From: UBA1563 sp041667115
GTDB lineage: Bacteria; Bacteroidota; Ignavibacteria; Ignavibacteriales; Ignavibacteriaceae
Direction: 5' to 3'
DNA: 38,198 nucleotides
Assembly (NCBI GenBank): GCA_041667115.1
Contig: JBAYFO010000034.1
Location: forward strand, 1 to 38,198
Part shown: positions 18,301 through 26,074 of the stretch, piece after piece
Position numbering within the stretch: the first letter of the stretch is position 1
How the letters are laid out: each line of letters starts with the position of its first letter
The notes under the pieces: model-generated
What the model saw: the letters and a program-made list of their open reading frames with translations, nothing else
Databases searched by the model: none
What the model was told of the DNA's origin: nothing
Program-made: the position numbers and the translations under genes

Positions 18301-20140
18301 CATCAAAAACATAAATTTCATTTAAACTCTTTTCTATAATATTAAGAAGCTGAAAACGGGATTGCTCTAATTTTTTGTACTCGGTAATATCTTGAATGAC
18401 ACCAAAGAGAATTTTGTGTTCACTGTCATACTCAGCAATTGAATGGATGTCTTTTATTTCACCGGTATCGGCAGCTCTAATTTTGAATTCAATATTATAT
18501 GGTTGATTGTTTTCTATTAAATTTTTTAGTGCGTCATCCATCACCGGGCGATATTCCGGTAAAGGCATTTTTTTAACATCCTCAAAGGTCATTTCCTTCC
18601 AAGCAACACCGTAAATTTTTGCTGCGCCTTCTGAAGCGATCATAGTTTTGGAATCAAGATGCAGTTCCCAATTGCCATCTTTGGAGGCAAGTTCGGCTCG
18701 TCTTAAACGTGCTTCACTCTGGCGGATAAGTTTTTCTGCTCTATGTTCTTCGGTTTTATCGCGAAAGACTAATACAACTCCTTCAATTTCATCTTGTGGA
18801 TTGCGTATCGGTGCGCCGCTATCGGCAATGGGTATTTCTCTTCCATCTTTGGAAATTAGGATTGTATGATTTGCAAGTCCTACAATCATGCCGTCGCTTA
18901 AAACTCTTTTTACCGGATTTTCAACTTTATTCCGCGTCTCTTCATTTACAATATGAAAAACATCTTCAAGCAGTTTGCCTTTTGCCTCTGCTTCACTCCA
19001 TCCGGTTAATTGCTCGGCTACGGAATTCAGCTGTTTAACAAAACCAGCGTTATCTGTAGTGATGACACCGTCGCCAATGCTGTAAAGGATGATATCAAAT
19101 TCTCCATGTGCTTCACGTAATTCCTTTTCTTTACTCAAAAGTTCTCTGTAAATATTCCTTTGACGGTAATGGTAATACCAGATAAGCCCTACACTTAAAA
19201 CTGAGATTAAAAGAATAGTAAATGAGATAATCACCTTTTCCCTAAGATAGAGAGCGGAGTAAATTTCACTTACATCTTCTTGAGCTATTATGATCCAGGG
19301 TGTCCCGTGTACCGGGCTTATGTATGCCAACACTTTAACGCCATGATAATTAATACCCTCGAAAATTCCTTTGTAACCAAGCGCTGCTTGAACTGCCGGA
19401 ACCTCTTTTTGTGCTAAAGATGTGCGAAATTTCAGCGCGGCATTTTTACGCTGGCTTAGCTCATTCAAATAAAGAACGTTGTCGCCGTCTTTTCTTATAA
19501 TTAAAGTTTCGAAAGTTTTGCTTGTCGTAGGCCATTTATCAATTAACGGGTACAAATAATTATCAGGATTAACTCGTAGGATTAAAGCGGCAATTACAAC
19601 ATTGTTCTTGTCGATAACCGGCGCAACATAATCGAGATGAATTGTATTGTGTGGTTGACATCTGTATAAGTCTGTACTGGTTATTTTTTTTTCAGCAACT
19701 GTCTTTTTAACAAATTCTTTTATTGTGGAATCTATTTGCAGAAGTTTAGGATCCAAAGAGAGGAGTAATTCACCTTTGGTATCTGCAACCATAACATCGC
19801 TGTAAAGAGAATCGGCATTAATCAAGGCTAATCTTTTCAACATTTCCGATCTCGCAGAAAGGTTTGATTTAGGATCGAGCCAGTTTTTCAAACCATCAAC
19901 AAAGAAAGGACTTTGCGAAAAAATTCTTATGGCGGTTAATCTTTCCTTATTCCATTCGACAATTTGAGAAATTTTAAGTTCTACAATTGCTTTTAGCTCA
20001 TTATGCCTCTCTGTGAGGATTGCCTGTTTTTCATAAGAAAAGTAAGTATATGCACCTAATATAATTATGATGCTTATTACTATTGTTAAGGCAAGAATGT
20101 GCCATTTTTTTATTTCTGTAGGTCTCGAGTTCATTCTCAT
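15323..20140 (-). CDS. hybrid histidine kinase, Cache-PAS7-HisKA-HATPase-REC
   Basis: A 1605-residue membrane hybrid kinase. Transmembrane helices at about 14-34 and 302-324 enclose a roughly 265-residue periplasmic region with double-Cache character (DVMVADTKGELLLSL, HGTPWIIIAQEDV). Seven PAS domains follow at about 343-465, 476-587, 593-708, 716-835, 844-957, 967-1087 and 1095-1208. Next come HisKA (SHELRTP, His1239), HATPase (Asn1354 region, DTGIGI, GAGLGL) and a C-terminal receiver (1486-1600, Asp1534 in LMDMNL, Lys1587 in AKPF). A phosphorelay from His1239 to Asp1534 is expected, then to an unlinked phosphotransfer protein; none is encoded nearby. Met3 (20134) is an alternative start, and neither Met has a ribosome site. 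Single transcription unit, divergent from cheW. Confidence 0.92.
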   Translation of the reverse strand: MRMNSRPTEIKKWHILALTIVISIIIILGAYTYFSYEKQAILTERHNELKAIVELKISQIVEWNKERLTAIRIFSQSPFFVDGLKNWLDPKSNLSARSEMLKRLALINADSLYSDVMVADTKGELLLSLDPKLLQIDSTIKEFVKKTVAEKKITSTDLYRCQPHNTIHLDYVAPVIDKNNVVIAALILRVNPDNYLYPLIDKWPTTSKTFETLIIRKDGDNVLYLNELSQRKNAALKFRTSLAQKEVPAVQAALGYKGIFEGINYHGVKVLAYISPVHGTPWIIIAQEDVSEIYSALYLREKVIISFTILLISVLSVGLIWYYHYRQRNIYRELLSKEKELREAHGEFDIILYSIGDGVITTDNAGFVKQLNSVAEQLTGWSEAEAKGKLLEDVFHIVNEETRNKVENPVKRVLSDGMIVGLANHTILISKDGREIPIADSGAPIRNPQDEIEGVVLVFRDKTEEHRAEKLIRQSEARLRRAELASKDGNWELHLDSKTMIASEGAAKIYGVAWKEMTFEDVKKMPLPEYRPVMDDALKNLIENNQPYNIEFKIRAADTGEIKDIHSIAEYDSEHKILFGVIQDITEYKKLEQSRFQLLNIIEKSLNEIYVFDAATLKFEYVNNSALENLGYSFQEICGLTPVDIKPEFTEETFRHAVEPLITGTDELFVFETIHRRKDGSDYPVEVHLQLHRLEDKNVFFAIINDITEHKRTEAALRDNEAFLNNLLATMPIPVFYKDKEGKYTDANNSFISLFGYSREQLIGKTVFDLYPPELAEIYFAKDKELFDSGGTQTYESKFVDTKGSEHDVLFYKSAYRNTQNEIAGLIVAILDITERKKAEDAIQESEERYRKFFENNDAIILFVDPNTGRIIFANNSAEKFYGWSKEELLQMNVNQINTKPPEEIKIQMAEARKRGQNYFVFKHRIANGGIRDVEVYQSKLKVKNDDFFSLIVHDITEREQARNALKESEERFRTVTQSANDAIITADSQGIIIDWNKGAEKIFGYSEAEIKGENLTTVIPEHYVKDHLGGIKRVEQGGEHHVIGKTVEVHGLHKNENEFPLELSLAQWETSQGKYFTAIIRDITERRQGEEELRKLSRAVEQSPAIVVITDPDGTIEYVNTKFCDITGFSQEAAIGKTPRILKSGHQDEKFYKELWDTILSGKEWKGEFLDKKKNGELYWESALISPLVNNEGIITNFVAVNEDITEKKKMFEELVIAKDKAEEMNRLKSNFLANMSHELRTPLNGILGYAEMLSTFLDNPEYAEMCRVIYSSGKRLSDTLNLILDLTKASSDKIEVISKNTSLVPAVENVINLYTDIAAGKNLLIEKVFSEENVYAKLDSNLFERTINNIMNNAVKFTCTGKITIEIGKETADEKDWAYVKVKDTGIGIAEDQIELIWDEFRQVSEGMSRSYEGAGLGLTISKRIIELMNGVITVESNFGVGSTFTVKFPAVEPTSVSQETNQVEEIEPKKLEAIKIHNTDLPLVLYVEDDFINQNVVKLYLNKLYRVETAKDGQSALQLVSVKQYDLILMDMNLGSGMDGVAITKEIRKMPQYAETPIVAVTAYAMESDKKEFLSGGCSHYLAKPFDKHDLLELLTSLFVGR

Positions 20141-20508
20141 AGAAGGCTTTAAAAACAGTTTACTTTGAATTCGTTACATTAATTGAAACAATATCTTTCA
20201 CAAATTAGGGATACTTTTTTCTTGGTGCAACTTCGCACCTACGATGCGTTTTCTTTGTCACGCTTTGGTGTGATTGCGAAAAATTTTTTCTTCTCGCATA
20301 GGATACTACGAACCGCTAAGGTAGCAAAATGGTAATAATGGCTAATATCAGCCGATGTGTCTCTGTTCGTCAATTCTTGTTCAATCCAACGTGGATAAAT
20401 ATTGCCCAAATTGTAAAAACTAAAGTAAATACTAATTGGCACGATAATGATTACGTCCAACAATGCATTTTAGTAATTTTAATTGTAGTAATGTCTAGGA
20501 GATTAAAA
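20141..20508. other. divergent intergenic region, hybrid kinase / cheW
   Basis: These 368 bases separate divergent genes. They carry the sigma-28-type promoter of cheW (20421-20447), its ribosome site, and a small GGTGC-loop-GCACC hairpin (20224-20239). The plus-strand frame upstream of cheW is open but lacks a credible start, and the 74-codon minus-strand frame (20463-20239) looks spurious. No promoter for the kinase could be recognised. Confidence 0.6.
20421..20447 (+). promoter_or_regulatory. sigma-28 (FliA)-type promoter of cheW
   Basis: TAAAGTAA, then 11 bases, then CACGATAA: TAAA-N15-NNCGATAA, matching the flagellar sigma-28 consensus TAAAGTTT-N11-GCCGATAA in spacing and in most bases. 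The -10 box ends about 61 bases before the cheW ATG. Confidence 0.7.
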
Positions 20509-21009
20509 ATGACAAGCTTCGATGAGCAAAAAAAGGAAAGCACGGAGTTGCTTCAACTTGTAAGTTTTTTTATCGGGAATGAAGAATTTGGAGTGGACAT
20601 CTTATATGTACAAGAAATAAATAGGATGTCTCAGGTTACCAAGGTACCAAACGCACTGGATTTTGTAAACGGAGTGATTAATCTAAGAGGAAGAGTAATC
20701 CCTGTTATCGATTTACGGATGAAGTTTGGGATGTCCCCTAAAGAGCCTGACAAAAACACCCGGATTATCGTGATGGAAGTGAGCGGTAAAACGGTGGGAT
20801 TTATAGTAGACTCTGTAAATGAAGTGTTGCGGATTCCTAAAAATGTAACGGAAGCGCCACCGGAATTGGCAATGGGAGTAAACTCGGAGTATATAAAATC
20901 AGTAGGCAAACTGGAAGACAGATTGTTAATTCTCATCGACCTTGAGAAAATCTTATCCACCGAAGAAAGTGTTCAATTAAAAAGAGTAGTGGAAACAGAG
21001 CATATCTAA
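20509..21009 (+). CDS. cheW: chemotaxis coupling protein CheW
   Basis: A 166-residue CheW, the adaptor that links chemoreceptors to the CheA kinase in cytoplasmic receptor arrays. The fold is recognisable from the start (LQLVSFFIGNEEFGVDI, VQEINRM) through GVINLRGRVIPVIDLR (about 57-72) to the C-terminal LIDLEKIL. The conserved Arg of the NLRG turn is present. The start is the ATG at 20509, with AGGAG seven bases upstream. The frame extends 60 codons further up, but that part crosses the promoter and looks non-coding. No cheA lies in the window, so this is either an accessory CheW or the core cluster is elsewhere. The chemoreceptor at 21270 follows on the same strand after 260 bases. Confidence 0.93.
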   Translation: MTSFDEQKKESTELLQLVSFFIGNEEFGVDILYVQEINRMSQVTKVPNALDFVNGVINLRGRVIPVIDLRMKFGMSPKEPDKNTRIIVMEVSGKTVGFIVDSVNEVLRIPKNVTEAPPELAMGVNSEYIKSVGKLEDRLLILIDLEKILSTEESVQLKRVVETEHI

Positions 21010-21269
21010 AAGTACAAATCGAATGTTTTTATAGCGATTTGTGATTGTATTCGTAGTAATATTTTTCATAAATCCTTTACTAAAGGCAAATGCAAAGGTT
21101 GCCGGGATATCAAGCGGGAAACTTAGTTACACGGCTTCAAATCAACTTCTTTTTGTGTTGCTAGCCCAGACGGACCTGGCATACAAAAATGAAGTTACAT
21201 GTTCGGGGTACTTCGCAGCGTTCAAAATATCATTATTAATGTGCTCGACTAATTATTTCGGAGAAAAAA

Positions 21270-23459
21270 ATGAACTGGTTCAAAAATCTTAAAATTGCAA
21301 ATAAACTATTATTGAGTTTTTCCATCGTGGGAATAATTGCTAGTGGTATCGGTTATGTTGGAATATCAAGCATAAAGACCATAGCCTCAAGCGATACCAC
21401 TCTATATGAAAACAATACCATTCCTTTATCCGCAATGGTTGATCTCACGACCGCTTTTCAAAGAATGCGCGCTAATGGATTGGAGTTATTAATTGCAAGA
21501 ACACCAGAAGATCATAATAATGCAGTCAACTCGATTAATCAGAGAAGAGCAGATATCGACTCAAACATCGCAGCTATTAAAAGAACCATCGTTGTTGATG
21601 AAGTACAGCAGAAAATGAACGAGGTTATTAAGGCAGATAATGACTTTGATAAATTCTTCACAAAATATATTGAACTCTGTTTATCGGAAAAAGATAGTGA
21701 AGCTGAAATTTTGTGGCGAACCGATCTTCAAACTACCAGAGTTGCAGAACAAAATGCAATTGTGGCAATGGACAATCTTCTAACCTCAAGAGCAAAAACG
21801 AGATCCGAAAATAATACTGCTGATGCTGAAACTGCATCAACAAATATGTTGATTTTTTTAGTGATAGGAGTCTTATCAGCACTTGGACTAGGGTTATTTA
21901 TTACTAAGATCATTGGTAACCCGGTAAAAAAACTTGCTGCGGATGCCAATTTAATTGCAGCTGGCAATTTTAATTTGCAGTTTGAAGAGAACAAGGCTAA
22001 AGATGAAATTGGGAGTCTTTCCCGCGCTATTAAAGAGATGACAAACAAAGTGGTCGACAAAGTTTTTTGGTATGAATCAATGTTGGACTCTGTTCCGGTT
22101 ATTATATCTGCCACGGATATGGATCTGAATTGGCAATTTATAAATGATCCGTGTTCCAAGTTTCTTAATTTGGACAGAGCTAAAGCAATTGGAGAAAATG
22201 CTGCGAAATATGGTGCAGACAAAGGAATAGATGATTTAAAGAAAGGAATAGTGACTCCTCCATTTTTAATGAATGATAGATGGTTATCGTTGCAGGCTTC
22301 GTACATAAAGGATAGAAAAGGAGAAAGAATTGGTCATATCGAAGTGGTTCAGGATATTACCGAAATAAAGGGGAACCAAATTTATTTAGAAAAAAACACA
22401 AAATTGTTGTTAACAGAGATGGATAAATTTGCTGGGGGAGACTTGTCGGTATCTGTAGAAAAAGAGAAAGATGATGAAATAGGTAGATTATTTGATGGAT
22501 TCAATCAATCAGTAAGCAATATTAAAAACTTGATATTACAGGTAACGGCAGCTGTAGAAGCAACAGCAAGTGCAAGTACGGAGATTTCATCAAGCAGTGA
22601 GGAAATGGCAGCCGGTGCGCAAGAACAAAGCAGCCAAACCACGGAGATTGCAAGCGCGGTTGAAGAGATGACCAAAACCATTCTCGAGACATCGCAGAAT
22701 TCTTCCAAGTCTGCCGAAGCAGCCAAAAGCGCAGGTGCAACTGCCAAAGAAGGGGGCAAAGTAGTAAATCAAACCATAGAAGGAATGAACCGGATTGCAG
22801 AAGTAGTAAAAAGATCAGCGGAAACGGTAAATGAATTAGGCAAAGGAAGTGATCAAATCGGTGAAATAGTGCAGGTGATAAATGATATAGCGGATCAAAC
22901 CAATCTTCTTGCATTAAACGCAGCGATAGAAGCGGCGCGTGCTGGGGAACAGGGCAGAGGCTTTGCGGTTGTTGCAGATGAAGTAAGAAAGTTAGCGGAA
23001 AGAACTACTAAAGCTACCAAAGAAATCGCGGTGATGATCAAACAAATTCAGAAAGATACCGGTGGCGCCGTAGAATCAATGAACAAAGGAACAGAAGAAG
23101 TAGAAAAAGGGAAGGCTCTTGCGGATAAAGCAGGGCAATCGTTAAAAGAAATAATTCTTGGCGTTGAACAAGTAGTAGATATGTCAACCCAGGTAGCAGC
23201 AGCCAGCGAAGAACAATCAAGTGCGGCGGAACAGATCAGTAAAAACATTGAAGCCATCAGCAGTGTAACGCATGAAAGTGCGGCCGGCATACAGCAAATA
23301 GCCCGCGCGGCGGAAGACTTAAATCGACTTACTGTAAATCTTCAAGAACTAACTTCACGGTTTAAGATTGAGGGAACATCATCTAACGGAGGTGGCAGAA
23401 CTCGTGTTGCCAAAAGTAACTCGGCGGTTCGCTCAAATGGTGTAATAGTTCACAATTAA
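21270..23459 (+). CDS. methyl-accepting chemotaxis protein (4-helix-bundle, HAMP, PAS)
   Basis: A 729-residue transmembrane chemoreceptor. A first membrane helix (about 12-32) is followed by a periplasmic four-helix-bundle sensor (about 35-190, 4HB_MCP type), a second helix (about 192-213), HAMP (about 214-268), a cytoplasmic PAS (about 269-366), a second HAMP-like segment (about 380-428) and the MCP signalling domain. The signalling hairpin tip lies at about 532-578 (IVQVINDIADQTNLLALNAA onward). The presence of both an outside and an inside sensor suggests dual sensing. The C-terminal tail KSNSAVRSNGVIVHN recurs in the two other receptors here; it is not the NWETF-type CheR/CheB tether. GGAG precedes the ATG. 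It may be transcribed with cheW. An imperfect sigma-28-like match (TAAAGGCA at 21081, GCCGGGAT at 21101) lies upstream. Confidence 0.93.
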   Translation: MNWFKNLKIANKLLLSFSIVGIIASGIGYVGISSIKTIASSDTTLYENNTIPLSAMVDLTTAFQRMRANGLELLIARTPEDHNNAVNSINQRRADIDSNIAAIKRTIVVDEVQQKMNEVIKADNDFDKFFTKYIELCLSEKDSEAEILWRTDLQTTRVAEQNAIVAMDNLLTSRAKTRSENNTADAETASTNMLIFLVIGVLSALGLGLFITKIIGNPVKKLAADANLIAAGNFNLQFEENKAKDEIGSLSRAIKEMTNKVVDKVFWYESMLDSVPVIISATDMDLNWQFINDPCSKFLNLDRAKAIGENAAKYGADKGIDDLKKGIVTPPFLMNDRWLSLQASYIKDRKGERIGHIEVVQDITEIKGNQIYLEKNTKLLLTEMDKFAGGDLSVSVEKEKDDEIGRLFDGFNQSVSNIKNLILQVTAAVEATASASTEISSSSEEMAAGAQEQSSQTTEIASAVEEMTKTILETSQNSSKSAEAAKSAGATAKEGGKVVNQTIEGMNRIAEVVKRSAETVNELGKGSDQIGEIVQVINDIADQTNLLALNAAIEAARAGEQGRGFAVVADEVRKLAERTTKATKEIAVMIKQIQKDTGGAVESMNKGTEEVEKGKALADKAGQSLKEIILGVEQVVDMSTQVAAASEEQSSAAEQISKNIEAISSVTHESAAGIQQIARAAEDLNRLTVNLQELTSRFKIEGTSSNGGGRTRVAKSNSAVRSNGVIVHN

Positions 23460-23467
23460 TTGCTGTT

Positions 23468-23505
23468 CGGAGAGACACAGTATGGTGTCTCTCCGATTTT
23501 TTATT
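23468..23505 (+). terminator. Rho-independent terminator after the first chemoreceptor
   Basis: Perfect 11-base stem CGGAGAGACAC / GTGTCTCTCCG with a six-base loop, followed by a T-rich tract, 8 bases after the stop. It is nearly the same sequence as the terminator at 35565. Confidence 0.85.
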
Positions 23506-23558
23506 TGTATAAGACAGAACTAGGGATCTAAACTTTTAAATACACACTGGAGAGAAAA

Positions 23559-25940
23559 ATGAAGCTAGCAAAAGTAATTGAAGTAGACAAAGAGAAATGC
23601 GTTAATTGTTATCGATGCGTTGCTGTTTGTCCGGTAAAATTTTGCAACGATGCAAGCGGTGATCATGTTGCTATTAGAGAAGATCTTTGCATCGGTTGCG
23701 GAGAGTGCTTAAGGGCTTGCCCTCACGATGCCCGGATTATCCTCGACGACTTCGATTACTTTTTTAAAGCCTTGAAAAATGGAGAAAAAATAGTTGCCGT
23801 TGTTGCCCCGGCAATAGCCGCTGAATTCCCCAACAAATATTTACACTTTAACGGTTGGTTAAAATCACTAGGTGTAAGCGCCTCTTTTGATGTTAGCTTT
23901 GGTGCAGAATTAACGGTAAAAAGTTATTTGGAACATGTTAAGGAGAACAAACCAAAAGCAGTTATTGCTCAACCCTGTCCGGCAATAGTAAGTTATATAG
24001 AAATTTTTCAGCCGGGACTTTTAAAGTATTTGGCTCCTGCAGATAGTCCAATGATGCACACAATCAGGCTCATCAAAAATTATTACCCGCAATATGCTAA
24101 TCATAAAGTGCTCATTGTTTCTCCATGCATTGCCAAGAAGAGAGAATTTGATGAAGTGGGACTTGGAAATTTCAATGTAACGATGAAAAAATTCAGTGAG
24201 TATATTAAAAAAGAAAATATTGATTTAACCAGATTTCCTATAACCGAATTTGATAATGATCCTGCAGAGAGAGCGGTTCTCTTTTCTACACCCGGTGGAT
24301 TATTAAGAACAGCTCAAAGAGAATTTCCGGCAATAACAAAGTTGGCAAGAAAAATTGAAGGACCAACAACCATTTACCATTATCTTTCTCATCTTGAAAA
24401 GGATATCGACAAAGGAATTGCCCCGCTTCTGATAGATTGCTTGAATTGCGAGCATGGATGTAATGGTGGTACCGGAACCAGCAGGGACAAATCCCAGGAT
24501 GAACTTGAAGATTTGATCGAGAAAAGAAATTTAGAAATGCAGAAACTGCATAAATCCAAAAATGTTTTTAAGAGTGAAACGATATCCAAAAGAAAACTCC
24601 AAAAGACAGTAAATAAATTCTGGAAGAAAAATGAATATGCCAGAAGCTACAAAGATTTATCTATTTCCAACTTCAAAAATGTAGTTAAAACACCCGGCAA
24701 ACATGAACTTGACTCAATCTATAAAGATTTGTTAAAAGAGAGCGAAGCTGATATTTTGAATTGCGGCAGTTGTGGCTACAATGGCTGCGAAGAGATGGCA
24801 ACTGCAATTCATAACGGATTAAATAAAAAAGAGAACTGTCATCATTACGAAAAGAAATATTTTACCGAAAGTGTTCATGAAATGTTGAATCAGATGGATA
24901 AATTTGCCGCCGGTGATTTAACTGTTGAATTGCACTCAGATAAAAATGATGAAGTGGCAAAATTCTATGAAGGTTTTAATCAAGCACTCCAAAACATGAG
25001 ACATTTGTTGAGTTCGCTAATTACCTTAATTAATGAAACGGCAAGTGCAAGTAATCAAATTTCATCCAGTACAGAAGAGATGGCAGCCGGTGCACAAGAA
25101 CAAAGTATGCAGGCAACAGAAGTAGCCGGTGCAGTGGAACAGATGACTAAAACGATAATGGAAACAACTAAAAATTCTTCTTCCGCCGCAGAAGCGGCTA
25201 AACATGCCGGAACTATCGCTAAAGATGGCGGTAAAGTAATTAACGATACCATCGGCGGAATGAACCGTATCGCCGATGTAGTAAGAAAAGCAGCAGAAAC
25301 AGTTCAAGCGTTGGGAAAGAACAGCGATCAGATTGGCGAGATTGTTCAAGTAATTGATGATATAGCCGATCAAACAAACTTACTTGCATTGAATGCGGCT
25401 ATAGAAGCAGCGCGAGCCGGTGAACAAGGAAGAGGTTTTGCTGTTGTTGCAGATGAAGTAAGAAAGTTAGCTGAGAAAACAACTAAAGCCACTAAAGAAA
25501 TCGCGACAATGATTAAACAAATTCAAAAAGATACCGAAGGCGCCGTTGTTTCTATGAATCAAGGAACTATAGAAGTTGAAAAAGGAAAACAATTGGCAGA
25601 TAAAGCGGGATACTCGCTCAAGGAGATCATTCATGGTTCTGAAGAAGTTGTTGATATGGCAACTCAAGTTGCTGCTGCCAGCGAAGAACAAAGCGCTACT
25701 TCAGAACAGATAAGCAAGAATATTGAAGCCATAAGCAATGTAACGCAAGAAAGTGCGACAGGCATACAGCAAATAGCCCGCGCAGCAGAAGACTTAAATC
25801 GACTTACCGTAAATCTTCAAGAACTTACTTCACGGTTTAAGATAGACGGAACGTCATCCAACGGAAATGGAAAAGCTCGTGTTATCAAAAGCAATTCGGC
25901 AGTTCGTGCAAACGGTGTAATAATTCATAAGAAGGAATAG
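23559..25940 (+). CDS. soluble chemoreceptor fused to ferredoxin / [FeFe]-hydrogenase-like sensor
   Basis: A 793-residue protein with no membrane segment. Residues 1-60 hold two [4Fe-4S] ferredoxin motifs (Cys14, 17, 20, 24 and Cys44, 47, 50, 54). Residues about 75-310 form a compact [FeFe]-hydrogenase-like domain. It has QPCPAI (Cys140), SPCIAKKREF (Cys190, Lys193/194, Glu196) and NCEHGC (Cys297, Cys301), matching the four H-cluster cysteine positions of loops L1, L2 and L3. Catalytic enzymes have a proton-relay cysteine just before the L1 ligand; here it is Pro139, as might suit a sensor. A further Fe-S domain of the RnfB type follows (Cys402, 405, 410, 427), then a HAMP-like segment (about 440-485) and a full MCP signalling domain (about 490-765). 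It probably couples H2 or redox state to CheA. It is preceded by GGAG and lies 99 bases after the previous receptor. No maturases (HydEFG) are in the window. Confidence 0.9.
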   Translation: MKLAKVIEVDKEKCVNCYRCVAVCPVKFCNDASGDHVAIREDLCIGCGECLRACPHDARIILDDFDYFFKALKNGEKIVAVVAPAIAAEFPNKYLHFNGWLKSLGVSASFDVSFGAELTVKSYLEHVKENKPKAVIAQPCPAIVSYIEIFQPGLLKYLAPADSPMMHTIRLIKNYYPQYANHKVLIVSPCIAKKREFDEVGLGNFNVTMKKFSEYIKKENIDLTRFPITEFDNDPAERAVLFSTPGGLLRTAQREFPAITKLARKIEGPTTIYHYLSHLEKDIDKGIAPLLIDCLNCEHGCNGGTGTSRDKSQDELEDLIEKRNLEMQKLHKSKNVFKSETISKRKLQKTVNKFWKKNEYARSYKDLSISNFKNVVKTPGKHELDSIYKDLLKESEADILNCGSCGYNGCEEMATAIHNGLNKKENCHHYEKKYFTESVHEMLNQMDKFAAGDLTVELHSDKNDEVAKFYEGFNQALQNMRHLLSSLITLINETASASNQISSSTEEMAAGAQEQSMQATEVAGAVEQMTKTIMETTKNSSSAAEAAKHAGTIAKDGGKVINDTIGGMNRIADVVRKAAETVQALGKNSDQIGEIVQVIDDIADQTNLLALNAAIEAARAGEQGRGFAVVADEVRKLAEKTTKATKEIATMIKQIQKDTEGAVVSMNQGTIEVEKGKQLADKAGYSLKEIIHGSEEVVDMATQVAAASEEQSATSEQISKNIEAISNVTQESATGIQQIARAAEDLNRLTVNLQELTSRFKIDGTSSNGNGKARVIKSNSAVRANGVIIHKKE

Positions 25941-25966
25941 GGAGAGCCACTTGTTTGTCTCTCCTT
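25941..25966 (+). terminator. weak terminator-like hairpin after the hydrogenase-type receptor
   Basis: A GGAGAG / CTCTCC stem begins right after the stop codon and is followed by TTAATTT. It looks like a decayed copy of the strong terminators behind the other two receptors. An 8-base inverted repeat (AATTTCAA / TTGAAATT, 25967-25984) comes directly after it. Confidence 0.45.
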
Positions 25967-25990
25967 AATTTCAAAGTTGAAATTAGAGAT

Positions 25991-26021
25991 TTGGTTTTTC
26001 GCTTTCTTACTGCTAGTTTAA
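25991..26021 (+). promoter_or_regulatory. candidate housekeeping promoter for the J-domain gene
   Basis: TTG at 25991-25993, a 20-base spacer and TAGTTTAA at 26014-26021 resemble the Bacteroidota -33/-7 pattern with one mismatch, about 54 bases before the ATG. This is only a pattern match. Confidence 0.3.
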
Positions 26022-26074
26022 AAGAAAGTATCAAGAAAAATTAAAATGCTGTAACTATTTAAATTCACGAGTAG

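Noticed and set aside
20310..20335. Short similarity to the 23S rRNA stretch CTAAGGTAGC
   Set aside because: Only about a dozen bases match and the flanks do not resemble rRNA; treated as chance.
21041..21292. An 83-codon frame between cheW and the next chemoreceptor
   Set aside because: It starts with GTG without a ribosome site, overlaps the start of the real receptor gene and resembles no known protein.
22505..23290. Several long minus-strand frames rich in Leu, Ser and Ala inside the chemoreceptor signalling region
   Set aside because: These are antisense shadows of the Ala/Glu-rich coiled coil; the same shadows occur opposite the other two receptors.
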